From contig CAZBEO010000003.1 of assembly GCA_964490935.1 (NCBI GenBank), forward strand, positions 27,538-91,537: a stretch of DNA of 64,000 bases, given 5' to 3'. Shown here piece by piece: positions 15,699 through 23,799 of this stretch (positions are counted from its first letter, which is position 1; each line of letters begins with the position of its first letter). Under the pieces are notes generated by a model, which was not told the DNA's origin, did no database searches, and saw only the letters and a list, made by a program, of their open reading frames with translations. The translations under genes were made by a program, and so were the position numbers. Source of the DNA: JAQVYB01 sp964490935. Lineage in GTDB: Bacteria; Verrucomicrobiota; Kiritimatiellia; RZYC01.

Positions 15699-16906
15699 CG
15701 AACAATCCTCCGCAGGCGGTGCCGACACAGCTCCGCCGTCAATTCCAGTGCCGCCGAGGTCACACGCAACCCCGCCCGGCCCGCATGCGCTGTGCGCCGC
15801 AGCAACAGCCCTGCGCCGGCAGGCCCATCAAACCAGTCACGCGGTGGCCAGACGTAGCGCAGCACTTCCGGCAGTCGTTCGCTCCGAAATACTCCGGCGC
15901 GCTCGAAAGCCCCGCGCTTCTCTTCCATGAAAATCTCCGCGCCATGGCTCAGTCTGTTTTTTCCAACCATTGGAAACTTTTCCAACCATTGGAAAAGCGA
16001 CGGCGTCTCGCCCAGCAGCTCCCGCAGCGTGTCCGACGCGAAGTGCAGCGACTCCATCATGCGCCAACGCGCCGCCGTGTTCAGCAACCACGCCGCATCG
16101 GGTTCTTTTCCCGTGCGGCGAAGTAGCACCGCCAGGTCCAGCGCAGCACGCAACCCGCCTGCGCTTCGGCTTCGTCCACCCGCGCATTCCTTCCAAAGTT
16201 GAGCGCACAACATCAGGAGATGTCGATTCGCCTCCGGCCACCGCCACCGGCAGCCGTTCCATTCCACCCAATGCGACTCGACAAACAGCTCCGTCACATC
16301 CATCCGCTGCAATGAAAAGGGATGGTCCAGCCGCCAATGCAGGTCCAGCCATTGATTCTTTTCGGCCTGATGCAGCGACCAATGCAGATGATGCCGTCGG
16401 GAGAATCCTGCCGAAGGGCCATTCTTCCGCAACCGGTAGCCCTCCTCGCGCAGCAGGGAAGCCGCCTGTTCAGCCTGTTCCGGCATCACCAGCAAATCCA
16501 TATCCATGCTCTGACGCACCGCGCAATCGCCATACAGCACGTGCCCCGCAAACGGCCCCTTCATCGGCAGGCACGCCACACCGGATTCTTCCAGCAGAGC
16601 ACACAGTCGGCACCCCTCGCGCAACCGCCCTTCCGCTACCGCCACATTCACCAGATACGCCGCACGGCATTCCTCTAACCAGTCCGCCAACTCCGATTCC
16701 GCAAAACACCAACGTCCGAAAAACGGGGCCAGCCGGGCCGCAGTCACCGCCTGCGCCACCGCCGTCGGGGCCTCTCGCACCGGCACCGGCAGCGCATCCC
16801 CCTCCGACGAATCCAGCCAAAGCCGCAGCAAACGCAACAGCAACTCGTGCGCCTCAGCGCCCGCGCCGTACTGCTCTCTCGGCTCTGTGGTCAGCCTGCG
16901 TTTCAT
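15695..16906 (-). CDS. NTP_transf_5 family nucleotidyltransferase
   Basis: The 403-residue product carries the family core CLPMKGPFAGHVLYGD (113-127), R131 and SMDMDLLV (133-140). The KG and DxD signatures belong to the nucleotidyltransferase fold with two metal-binding Asp. Later HHLHWSLHQ and WLDLHWRLDHP match the family's C-terminal His-rich block. Members occur in lasso-peptide and exopolysaccharide/exosortase clusters with HprK-like and PqqD proteins. That makes this gene the main link to the peptide cassette at 1.3-4.5 kb. Residues ~304-316 (LFQWLEKFPMVGK) are translated from two palindromic repeat units inserted in frame. It is coupled to the downstream VCBS gene and follows the C25 protease by 5 bases. 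The substrate is unknown. Confidence 0.82.
   Translation of the reverse strand: MKRRLTTEPREQYGAGAEAHELLLRLLRLWLDSSEGDALPVPVREAPTAVAQAVTAARLAPFFGRWCFAESELADWLEECRAAYLVNVAVAEGRLREGCRLCALLEESGVACLPMKGPFAGHVLYGDCAVRQSMDMDLLVMPEQAEQAASLLREEGYRLRKNGPSAGFSRRHHLHWSLHQAEKNQWLDLHWRLDHPFSLQRMDVTELFVESHWVEWNGCRWRWPEANRHLLMLCAQLWKECAGGRSRSAGGLRAALDLAVLLRRTGKEPDAAWLLNTAARWRMMESLHFASDTLRELLGETPSLFQWLEKFPMVGKNRLSHGAEIFMEEKRGAFERAGVFRSERLPEVLRYVWPPRDWFDGPAGAGLLLRRTAHAGRAGLRVTSAALELTAELCRHRLRRIVR
15960..15995. repeat. Two TTTCCAACCATTGGAAA palindromes inside the nucleotidyltransferase gene
   Basis: Two exact 17-base copies at 15960-15976 and 15979-15995 are separated by two bases. The same palindrome (on the other strand TTTCCAATGGTTGGAAA) occurs at 39318-39334, with a variant at 39265-39282. 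Here both copies are translated in frame as FQWLEKFPMVGK. The family is therefore dispersed and not specific to this gene. Confidence 0.85.
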
Positions 16907-16911
16907 GCTTG

Positions 16912-19140
16912 TTACTTCACCCTCAATGCTGGATCGCCCAGCAGGTTATACGTCATCAATTCCCGTGCGCCCGGCGACCCGGCATGCAGCTCCTGCAAGG
17001 CGTACAACACCACATCGCCCAATCGCTCATAACGTCCCGAAGCTGCAAACGCCCGATAAAATCCGTCCGCAAAGAGTTCCGAATAGTACTGCACGGGAAG
17101 CGCGGAGGCCGCCACGCAGGCCACGGCCCCGCGCCCTTTGCCCCGCAGAAGCACCTCCGCGAGACACGCCCGCAATGGATCATCTGCATCCCCGTTCGCG
17201 CACGTCAGCATCGTAAACACCGGCCACACGCTATTCACCAAGCTTTCCGCCAACTGCGTATTGAACATATCCTCCGCCGACCAGAACGTGCCTGCACCGT
17301 GACCAAAATAATTTACCACTCCGCACCCCGCATTGATTCCATCCACGATCCGCCTGCGCGGATCGCCCGTCTGCCCCAGATAGACCCGGTCCAGCGAAAA
17401 GCCCGCCGAGAGCAGGGGCCCGGCCACCCATGTTTCACTGGCCGCCGCGTAATCCAGCGTATCCGGCTTATCCGCCGCCAGCAGGGCACGACGGTTGACG
17501 TATTGGGCCTGTTTTTCATACGCGATAATCTTATCCACCATCACGCGGCATTCCTCCACGGTACGCGCGGGCAGACGCCCCAGCGCCACATCTGGCAGAT
17601 AATCCTCCCCATGCACTGCCGCAAACCAGCCATCCATCGAACAGTATTCATACGGCCCGGCATCCAGATGCACCGGAAGTATATCCACCGCGTCTGCCAG
17701 GCGCAGATTGTTCTTCGGATCATAACTTCCATCGCCCACCAGTAGCACGTAGCGCGGACGCCCCGCCCAATGGTGATACGCATATCCAATGAATTGCCGA
17801 ATTGCTTCCGCCTCTTTAATTCCGTAACTGAACTCGTTATACACATCGCTGATCGGTGCCACCGCCACGCGCAACCCTTGCAGATGGCGCTGCGTCAGCA
17901 GGCGGTACACCTCGTCGCGAAACGCATACGGACAAATCACGAGGTAATCCGCCGCACGATCCGTCGCCGCCAGATCACGAAACCGGACAAACTCCGGCGC
18001 TGCATCGCGCACCTGCGAAGCGTCAAAAATCCGTATCCGGTCATTGGTCGCCAGTGCCGCTGAAAAAGTTAGGTGCTGCCGGGTGTCCACCCGCGTCGCG
18101 GCATCCCGAATCCACTCTGGGTGCCACGGGTCTTCCACATTCAGAATCCACTTGGCCCCTTGGTGAGTATAGAACACGGCCTCATAGTTCTTGTTTCCCG
18201 TCGTTCCCTGAAAATCAAGCTCCGCCTCGTTGCTGTGCAGCCAGGCAGGATACGAAAACTCCAACCGCTTCAGATACGCCCGGTCGCCCGGGTCCGGCAC
18301 GCCCGGCAAGCGCTCCTGCTTCGCCTCGATCCACTGGCGGTTCACAAGCTGTTCCGCCCCGACGGTCGCATTCGTCAGCTCCGCACGCACCGCGCCATCA
18401 TACGTCACACCTGCACGCACTGACTCATTGAACTGCAGTTCCGAACGATGGTCCGGGCTCACTCCCGCCACCGACGAAAGGCCGTAAAATACGGCCGAGA
18501 ACTTTGCCGTTCCCGCTGGATTCACAAATGAATCATGTTGGTCCGCCACCGTCACCCAAGCATCATCCATTAGCAGTGCGCTGAACCAATGATTGATTGC
18601 CCCATCCAGTGGACGATAAAACGGACGAAAAAGGCTCTCTTCTTCAAAGATATACGAGCGCCGTCCATCCAGCACAGTCGGCCATCCCGGAACCGGGGCG
18701 CCATCCCGCTCCGTCCAGCGCAGACCTCCTTCACCCACGCCCAGCCAATAGGCATTCGTTTGGGTATATGTTCCTTCGTGCCGAGTCCCGTAGAACAGCA
18801 GATAATCCGAATCGCGCAACACCCCGGCCGTGGAAACATAAACCGCCACCTCACGGTCGCGGCAAAAAAGACGCACGCGGCTTCCCTGCACACTACCAAA
18901 TCCCACCCGACGCAGCGCCGCCCCCGTTACTCGGTGTAGCCCGTCGCTTGCAACGTTGATTTTCCAGGAAGCATCCACCTCACTCCCGGCGCGGTGCGGC
19001 GCATACTCATACGCATCGCCCCGCAGAAGGTCCGGTGTCCCTTCTCCGGCACGAGTCATCACCGCGCAGAGCAGAAGCAGTCCAACCCCTCGCCCGATCC
19101 CGAGCCTCAACCGATCTATTGCTTGTAAAATCATTCGCAT
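16912..19140 (-). CDS. Secreted C25 (gingipain-type) cysteine protease
   Basis: ATG 19140 is chosen because AGGA lies about 9 bases upstream and a signal peptide follows (MRMILQAIDR, then LGIGRGVGLLLLCAVMTRAG). The product has 742 residues. An N-terminal ~370-residue beta region is followed by the C25 catalytic domain: ADYLVICPYAF, RYVLLVGDGSYD, LPDVALGRLPART, catalytic-His segment VVNYFGHGAG (His near residue 613) and catalytic-Cys segment TMLTCANGD (Cys near 645). It ends at LLGDPALRVK without a recognisable type IX sorting domain. C25 proteases cut after Arg or Lys, or mature other surface proteins. It is the first gene of the minus-strand operon, suggesting it processes a product of the same locus. 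No type IX secretion genes are in view. Confidence 0.88.
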   Translation of the reverse strand: MRMILQAIDRLRLGIGRGVGLLLLCAVMTRAGEGTPDLLRGDAYEYAPHRAGSEVDASWKINVASDGLHRVTGAALRRVGFGSVQGSRVRLFCRDREVAVYVSTAGVLRDSDYLLFYGTRHEGTYTQTNAYWLGVGEGGLRWTERDGAPVPGWPTVLDGRRSYIFEEESLFRPFYRPLDGAINHWFSALLMDDAWVTVADQHDSFVNPAGTAKFSAVFYGLSSVAGVSPDHRSELQFNESVRAGVTYDGAVRAELTNATVGAEQLVNRQWIEAKQERLPGVPDPGDRAYLKRLEFSYPAWLHSNEAELDFQGTTGNKNYEAVFYTHQGAKWILNVEDPWHPEWIRDAATRVDTRQHLTFSAALATNDRIRIFDASQVRDAAPEFVRFRDLAATDRAADYLVICPYAFRDEVYRLLTQRHLQGLRVAVAPISDVYNEFSYGIKEAEAIRQFIGYAYHHWAGRPRYVLLVGDGSYDPKNNLRLADAVDILPVHLDAGPYEYCSMDGWFAAVHGEDYLPDVALGRLPARTVEECRVMVDKIIAYEKQAQYVNRRALLAADKPDTLDYAAASETWVAGPLLSAGFSLDRVYLGQTGDPRRRIVDGINAGCGVVNYFGHGAGTFWSAEDMFNTQLAESLVNSVWPVFTMLTCANGDADDPLRACLAEVLLRGKGRGAVACVAASALPVQYYSELFADGFYRAFAASGRYERLGDVVLYALQELHAGSPGARELMTYNLLGDPALRVK

Positions 19141-19337
19141 AGTACAAATCCTGTGGACGTTCCGTCCGCCCCACACTGCATTGCAACACCGAATTATACG
19201 CCACCCACCGGTTTCGTTTTCCCGCGCTGCCGGTTACTGATGAACACGCAGTATCCGCCGAAAGCAACCTGAATTGCAAGAACGATGAAACGGCTGGAAT
19301 TGATGCTCCTTTCCGCCTTTGACGGACGGAATTAGTC

Positions 19338-19368
19338 TTGCTCTTTTCTACTTTTTCGGTGCTATAGT
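19338..19368 (+). promoter_or_regulatory. Possible promoter of the LytS-type kinase gene, leaderless start
   Basis: TTGCTC (19338-19343) and TATAGT (19363-19368) are separated by 19 bases. The ATG begins at 19374, six bases after the -10 box, and no Shine-Dalgarno sequence precedes it. If this promoter is used, the transcript would be nearly leaderless. Confidence 0.35.
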
Positions 19369-19373
19369 TATTC

Positions 19374-21143
19374 ATGCGAATACGGACTAAATTTCTCCTT
19401 TTTGTTGAAGGAATGGTTGCGGCGGGGGTGATTGCGCTGGGCGCCACGGTGTATCATACCGCGAGCGCCGCGCTCGAGGTGGAGGCGGAAGGACGCTTGA
19501 TGCAGGCGGCAGACCTGGTGGCCACGCAGGCGGAACGCGCCTTTTCCACCTTGGTCAAAGGGGCTGAATTATGGGCACAGCTACCCTTGGTGCTGGATAC
19601 CGCACATGACTATGAGAATCCGACGCAGCGCGATGCGTTTAATCGGTATTTCCGTTTTGTTTGTGATGACGTGGCCGTTTTTCAGTCGATCAACCTAGTC
19701 AATCTGGATGCCGATTGCGTGGCTTCCAGCAATGTGGGGGGCGGGCGCTTGTATAATGAGCAGCACCGAAACGCCGTGCGCGAAAGGGTGGATTTTCTGG
19801 CGGCGCTTGAGGGGCGGACGGGCGTTACGGGAAGCATTGTAAGTCGAGGCACCGGGCGGCCCTGCATGGCCATTTCGGCCCCTATCCAGGAGGATGGAAA
19901 GGTTGTTGCGGTATTTAGGCTGGTCGTTGATTTAGAGATGTTTAATCAGAAATATCTCGCGCCGCTTCATCTTGGCCGCGCCGGACGACTGGTGGTGATT
20001 GATCCCGAACTTGACTTGTTTCTGGTGGGTAATGGTGTGCTGACCGAGCCGATCGCGATGCGTCGTTATGAATTGCCGCTGGTCAACATCCCTGCTTCGC
20101 AGCGGGACATGAAGGCCGGACACTTTCGGTATGCTGCGGAAGACGGGATTCGCCTGGCCGCATTTCGCGGTCTTGAGCGTCCCGCATGGGTCTTTGTGGC
20201 TGAGCAACCGTTGTCAGAGGTTCTTGCGCCGATTCATCGTCTGCGTCGAATCACGGTGGCGGTAACGGCTGGATTGCTGGTGGTCATCGGTACGGGGCTG
20301 TTTCTGATTGCGCGCCCGGCGCTTCATTCTTTAAGGCTTTGCCAGCAGTTTGCACGCGATATTCAGCAGGGGCGGCTCGAAGAACGGCTGGCGATTCGGC
20401 GCAAAGATGAACTAGGCCTGCTGGCTGAAAATTTGAATGAAATGGCCACGGGATTGGTGCAGCAGCAGAGCGAACGCGAGACGGCCCGTGAAGCGATCAT
20501 GCGGGGGCGCGAAGCCGAGCGGTTGCTGGCGGATGCACGCTGGCAGGCGCTGCGCTATCAGGTGAATCCGCATTTTCTATTTAATGTGTTGAACAGTCTT
20601 GAAGCCCTTTCACGTACCGCCCCGGAACGCATTCCCTGTCTGATTGAACATCTGTCGGATTATTTGCGTTTAACCCTAGATGCGCCGGGTACTCCGCTGG
20701 TTTCGTTGCGGTCGGAACTGGCTGCCTTGAGGGCGTATCTGTCGATTGAAAAAGTGCGTTATGAATCCAAGCTGGATGTGGTCTTTGATTGTGAGCCGGG
20801 GGCGGAGGACTGGGAGATTCCGGACCTGCTCCTGCAGCCGCTGGTCGAGAATGCAATCAAGTATGGTATGCGCACCAGTCCGCTTCCACTGCGATTGAAG
20901 ATACGCGCCTTTGTTAAAGGCGGGTTGCTGTGCATTCAGGTCGAAAACAGCGGAACATGGGTTGATGAAACGGCGGACGAAAAGGACGCAGGCGGAGGCG
21001 GCATCGGCTTGGATAATCTTCAGCAGCGGCTGGCCTTGGCCTATGGAGACCGCGTTCATTTTCTGATCCGGCGAAGTGACGAATCCGTGACGGTTGAGTT
21101 GGAGCTGCCCAAACTGAGTGGGGGTGAAACAAGATGCCCTTGA
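19374..21143 (+). CDS. LytS/YehU-type sensor histidine kinase
   Basis: The 589-residue product has membrane segments at about 10-30 and 295-313 flanking a ~260-residue periplasmic Cache-like sensor, then a HAMP linker (about 315-365). The His_kinase segment RYQVNPHFLFNVLNSLEALS has the phosphoacceptor H400. The ATPase N-box is PLVENAIKYG (N493) and the G-box is GGGGIGLDNLQQRL. The stop overlaps the start of the LytTR regulator by 10 bases, giving a coupled two-component pair. LytS-type kinases respond to cell-envelope or extracellular signals. The gene is divergent from the C25 protease operon and upstream of the secreted-protein operon, so either could be its target. The ligand is unknown. 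Confidence 0.92.
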   Translation: MRIRTKFLLFVEGMVAAGVIALGATVYHTASAALEVEAEGRLMQAADLVATQAERAFSTLVKGAELWAQLPLVLDTAHDYENPTQRDAFNRYFRFVCDDVAVFQSINLVNLDADCVASSNVGGGRLYNEQHRNAVRERVDFLAALEGRTGVTGSIVSRGTGRPCMAISAPIQEDGKVVAVFRLVVDLEMFNQKYLAPLHLGRAGRLVVIDPELDLFLVGNGVLTEPIAMRRYELPLVNIPASQRDMKAGHFRYAAEDGIRLAAFRGLERPAWVFVAEQPLSEVLAPIHRLRRITVAVTAGLLVVIGTGLFLIARPALHSLRLCQQFARDIQQGRLEERLAIRRKDELGLLAENLNEMATGLVQQQSERETAREAIMRGREAERLLADARWQALRYQVNPHFLFNVLNSLEALSRTAPERIPCLIEHLSDYLRLTLDAPGTPLVSLRSELAALRAYLSIEKVRYESKLDVVFDCEPGAEDWEIPDLLLQPLVENAIKYGMRTSPLPLRLKIRAFVKGGLLCIQVENSGTWVDETADEKDAGGGGIGLDNLQQRLALAYGDRVHFLIRRSDESVTVELELPKLSGGETRCP

Positions 21144-21865
21144 CCTGTGTGCTGGTGGATGATGAACGTCTGGCCCGCGAGAACATGCGGATGCTGCTGC
21201 GTCCGTATGATGGGATTGAAATCGTCGGCGAAGCGGATAGCGTGGAGACGGCTGTTCAGCTCATAGAATCCTGTTCCCCGCAACTGGTGTTTCTGGACAT
21301 CCAGATGGCTGGGGGATCCGGGTTCGACGTGCTGGAGCGGCTGGAACAGACTCCGTCCATTGTTTTTGTGACGGCCCATGATCGTCACGCCATTCGTGCG
21401 TTTGAAGTCAATGCGATTGATTATCTGCTTAAACCGGTTGCTCCGAAACGCCTGGATAAGGCCCTTCAGCGTCTGCTTAATCCCGCCGCCGCCGAGGAGA
21501 TGGCTTCCAGGCCCCTGAAGCTCACGGACCGGATCTATATTGATACCGGTCAAAAGAAATATTTCGTTCCGTTGAACTCACTGCTCTCCATCTGTTCAAA
21601 TGGCGACTACAGCACTGTCCATACCACGAATGGGGCTGATATGCTTGTTCGGCGGAGCATGAAAGACTGGGAAGCCCTTCTGCCCGCCAAACATTTTGCG
21701 CGTATCCACCGAAGCGTCATCATCAATCTGAATCAGGTGGCGATGGTCGAGCGACTGAGCGGTGATCGGTTGCGCGTGCAACTGTGCGGCGATGGCAGCA
21801 CTTGGGATGTCAGCCGCCGCCGAGCAGCAAAACTGGCGAACCGCTTGGCCGCTTGCCGCAAATAG
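21134..21865 (+). CDS. LytTR-family response regulator
   Basis: The receiver domain has DDERLARENM (9-18), phosphoacceptor D55 in VFLDIQM, T80 in VTAHD and K100 in YLLKPVAPKRL. The C-terminal LytTR DNA-binding domain (about 140-243) shows YFVPLNSLLSICSNGDYSTV and FARIHRSVIINLNQV. LytTR proteins bind direct repeats upstream of regulated genes, often those for envelope or secreted products. It partners the kinase whose stop it overlaps. The length of 243 residues is typical. A target site was not identified because the direct repeats are degenerate. Confidence 0.94.
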   Translation: MPLTCVLVDDERLARENMRMLLRPYDGIEIVGEADSVETAVQLIESCSPQLVFLDIQMAGGSGFDVLERLEQTPSIVFVTAHDRHAIRAFEVNAIDYLLKPVAPKRLDKALQRLLNPAAAEEMASRPLKLTDRIYIDTGQKKYFVPLNSLLSICSNGDYSTVHTTNGADMLVRRSMKDWEALLPAKHFARIHRSVIINLNQVAMVERLSGDRLRVQLCGDGSTWDVSRRRAAKLANRLAACRK

Positions 21866-21966
21866 CCTGCCGCTCGTCGCATTCCGCTTTATTTTTTTCC
21901 GGCGGGTGCGGGATACTTTTTCCCCGGAGTTCAAATTGTACTCTGCGATTCGGGGGAATTGGGGTC

Positions 21967-23754
21967 ATGATTCTACGCACACTTAGATTTAAAGGACTGA
22001 TCGGCTGGCTGTTGCTGTCGGCGCTTGGTGCGTATGCTCAGTGGGAAACGCAGGAAATTCCCCTTCAGGCGGGTTGGCAGGCGGTGCATCTGCAGGTGGC
22101 GCCGGCGGTGGATCAGTGTCCCGCACTTTTTTCCGGTACGGAGGTGGAATCGGTTCACTGGTGGCGTGCTGAGACGACCCGCGAGGAGTTTGATCTGGAT
22201 CCGGATGTGCTGTTTCCGCGTCGCGCAAACTGGGAAGTCTGGTATGCCGATGATCCGGATATGAGTACCTTTTCGCGCCTGCTTGCCGGGGAATGCTATC
22301 TTATCAAAGTACGCGACGGGGCGGCTTCCTGGGATGAGGGGATCCCGGGACGCGTGCTGCTGAACCCAAGGCAATGGATTCCGGGGATGTTGAATCTTGC
22401 CGGGGTGCCGGCGGCAACGAATACGAGTCTGGGGCAGTTTTTCTATTTTACGGATTTGTTCACGGTGAATTCTTCCACGAGCACGGTTTTTCGCGTGGGA
22501 ACGAACGGACAACCTGAGCGGGTATTTTTGCCGTGGTCGACGCTTGTCCGTTCGGGCGAGGCGTATTGGATTCAGGCAGGTGCGGAGGCTCGTCAGTATG
22601 AAGGACCGGTACGGGTATGGATGGATTCCGGGGTGCGTCTGCTCGATTTTGGAAAATCGTTGCTGCCCCGCATGGTGAATATTCAGAACAACACCGATGT
22701 CGCGCGGCTGGTTCGTATTGCGCACCGTCCGTCGGAAGAGCCCCCGGTCGGATCGGGGCGTCCGGCACTGCTGGGCCGTCCCGCGCTACGCTATGAAGTG
22801 GATGCCATCACGGGAACGTATGACGCGCTGCCGGATGTGTTGGTGACGAATCTGTCGGCGGGTGAAATCCTTCGGCTCAAATTGATGCCTGATGTGGCGG
22901 GAATGACCAGCGAGGTGGATGCGGGATCAGCTTGGCAGGGCATTTTGGAAATTACCGATGGCGGGAATGTGGACTATACGGAGGCGACGGTGCGGCATCG
23001 TCTGGGAATGGTGTGTGACGGGGATATTGGGTCACAGGCGAATCGGGCGGGACTTTGGGTGGGCGAAGTGGTGGTGGATCACGTGAGCCGTGCTCCGGCC
23101 CGTCTGGGTGCGGAATCTGCGTGGGACAGCACCACGCCACTGCCGGTGGCCGAACCCTTCCGTTTTCGACTGATCATCCATGTGGATTCGACCGGGCAAG
23201 CCCGCCTGCTTCAACGGGTGATTACGGTTTGGTGTCCGGATGGCGAGGTGGTGACAACTCCATCAGGCGTTTATACCAACGGGGCCGTGGAACTGCTGTC
23301 GGATGATGCCCTGATACCGGCTTATCTGCTGGCGCATCCCTCCGCGACCATCAATCGTCTGAGCACGGTAAATCTGCCGCTGCTTGGACCGTGGCAAATG
23401 AGTGGAAGTTTCGGAAGCGGCCAGACGCTCACCGCACTGGTTGAACTGCCTTTCGATGATGCGGTCAACCCGTTTGTTCATCGCTATCATCCGCAACACG
23501 ACAACCTCGAATATCTGAACGATGTGCCGTATGCCCTGGAAGAGGGCGATGAGTCCTACACGGTAACCCGCGATATGCAGTTCACGTTTCTTGCCGCCGA
23601 TCCGGACGGGGAGGAATCCAATCTGCTGTGGGGCACCGAAGAGATGGGTGGGTCGTTCGAGGAACATGTCGATGGTTTGAACAAGACGCTTTATGTGGCA
23701 GGAAGTTTTCGGTTGCGCCGGGTCAGCGACACGGCGGCCCTGATCGAGGAATAG
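21967..23754 (+). CDS. Secreted protein of unknown function, 595 aa
   Basis: The start at 21967 is chosen because a signal peptide follows (MILRTLRFKGLIGWLLLSAL, cleavage near AYAQ) and GGGG precedes; the frame stays open further upstream but overlaps the regulator gene. The mature part begins WETQEIPLQAGWQAVHLQVA and has repeating Trp-rich beta stretches (VESVHWWRAET, WEVWYADDPDMS). The middle segment is AYWIQAGAEARQYEGPVRVW. I do not recognise a family. It opens the run of secreted genes that includes the giant protein, ~100 bases after the LytTR regulator. A shared role at the cell surface is inferred only from position. Confidence 0.7.
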   Translation: MILRTLRFKGLIGWLLLSALGAYAQWETQEIPLQAGWQAVHLQVAPAVDQCPALFSGTEVESVHWWRAETTREEFDLDPDVLFPRRANWEVWYADDPDMSTFSRLLAGECYLIKVRDGAASWDEGIPGRVLLNPRQWIPGMLNLAGVPAATNTSLGQFFYFTDLFTVNSSTSTVFRVGTNGQPERVFLPWSTLVRSGEAYWIQAGAEARQYEGPVRVWMDSGVRLLDFGKSLLPRMVNIQNNTDVARLVRIAHRPSEEPPVGSGRPALLGRPALRYEVDAITGTYDALPDVLVTNLSAGEILRLKLMPDVAGMTSEVDAGSAWQGILEITDGGNVDYTEATVRHRLGMVCDGDIGSQANRAGLWVGEVVVDHVSRAPARLGAESAWDSTTPLPVAEPFRFRLIIHVDSTGQARLLQRVITVWCPDGEVVTTPSGVYTNGAVELLSDDALIPAYLLAHPSATINRLSTVNLPLLGPWQMSGSFGSGQTLTALVELPFDDAVNPFVHRYHPQHDNLEYLNDVPYALEEGDESYTVTRDMQFTFLAADPDGEESNLLWGTEEMGGSFEEHVDGLNKTLYVAGSFRLRRVSDTAALIEE

Positions 23755-23799
23755 GCCGGGGCGGAACAAGAATCAAAGGAAGATAACGGGAGACAGAAA

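Noticed and set aside
15970..17745. 591-codon plus-strand frame across 16-17.7 kb
   Set aside because: It is opposite two recognised genes (nucleotidyltransferase, C25 protease); Pro/Arg/His-rich text with no motif.
16912..19140. Type IX secretion cargo
   Set aside because: The C25 protease lacks a recognisable type IX C-terminal sorting domain and no por/gld genes are in view.
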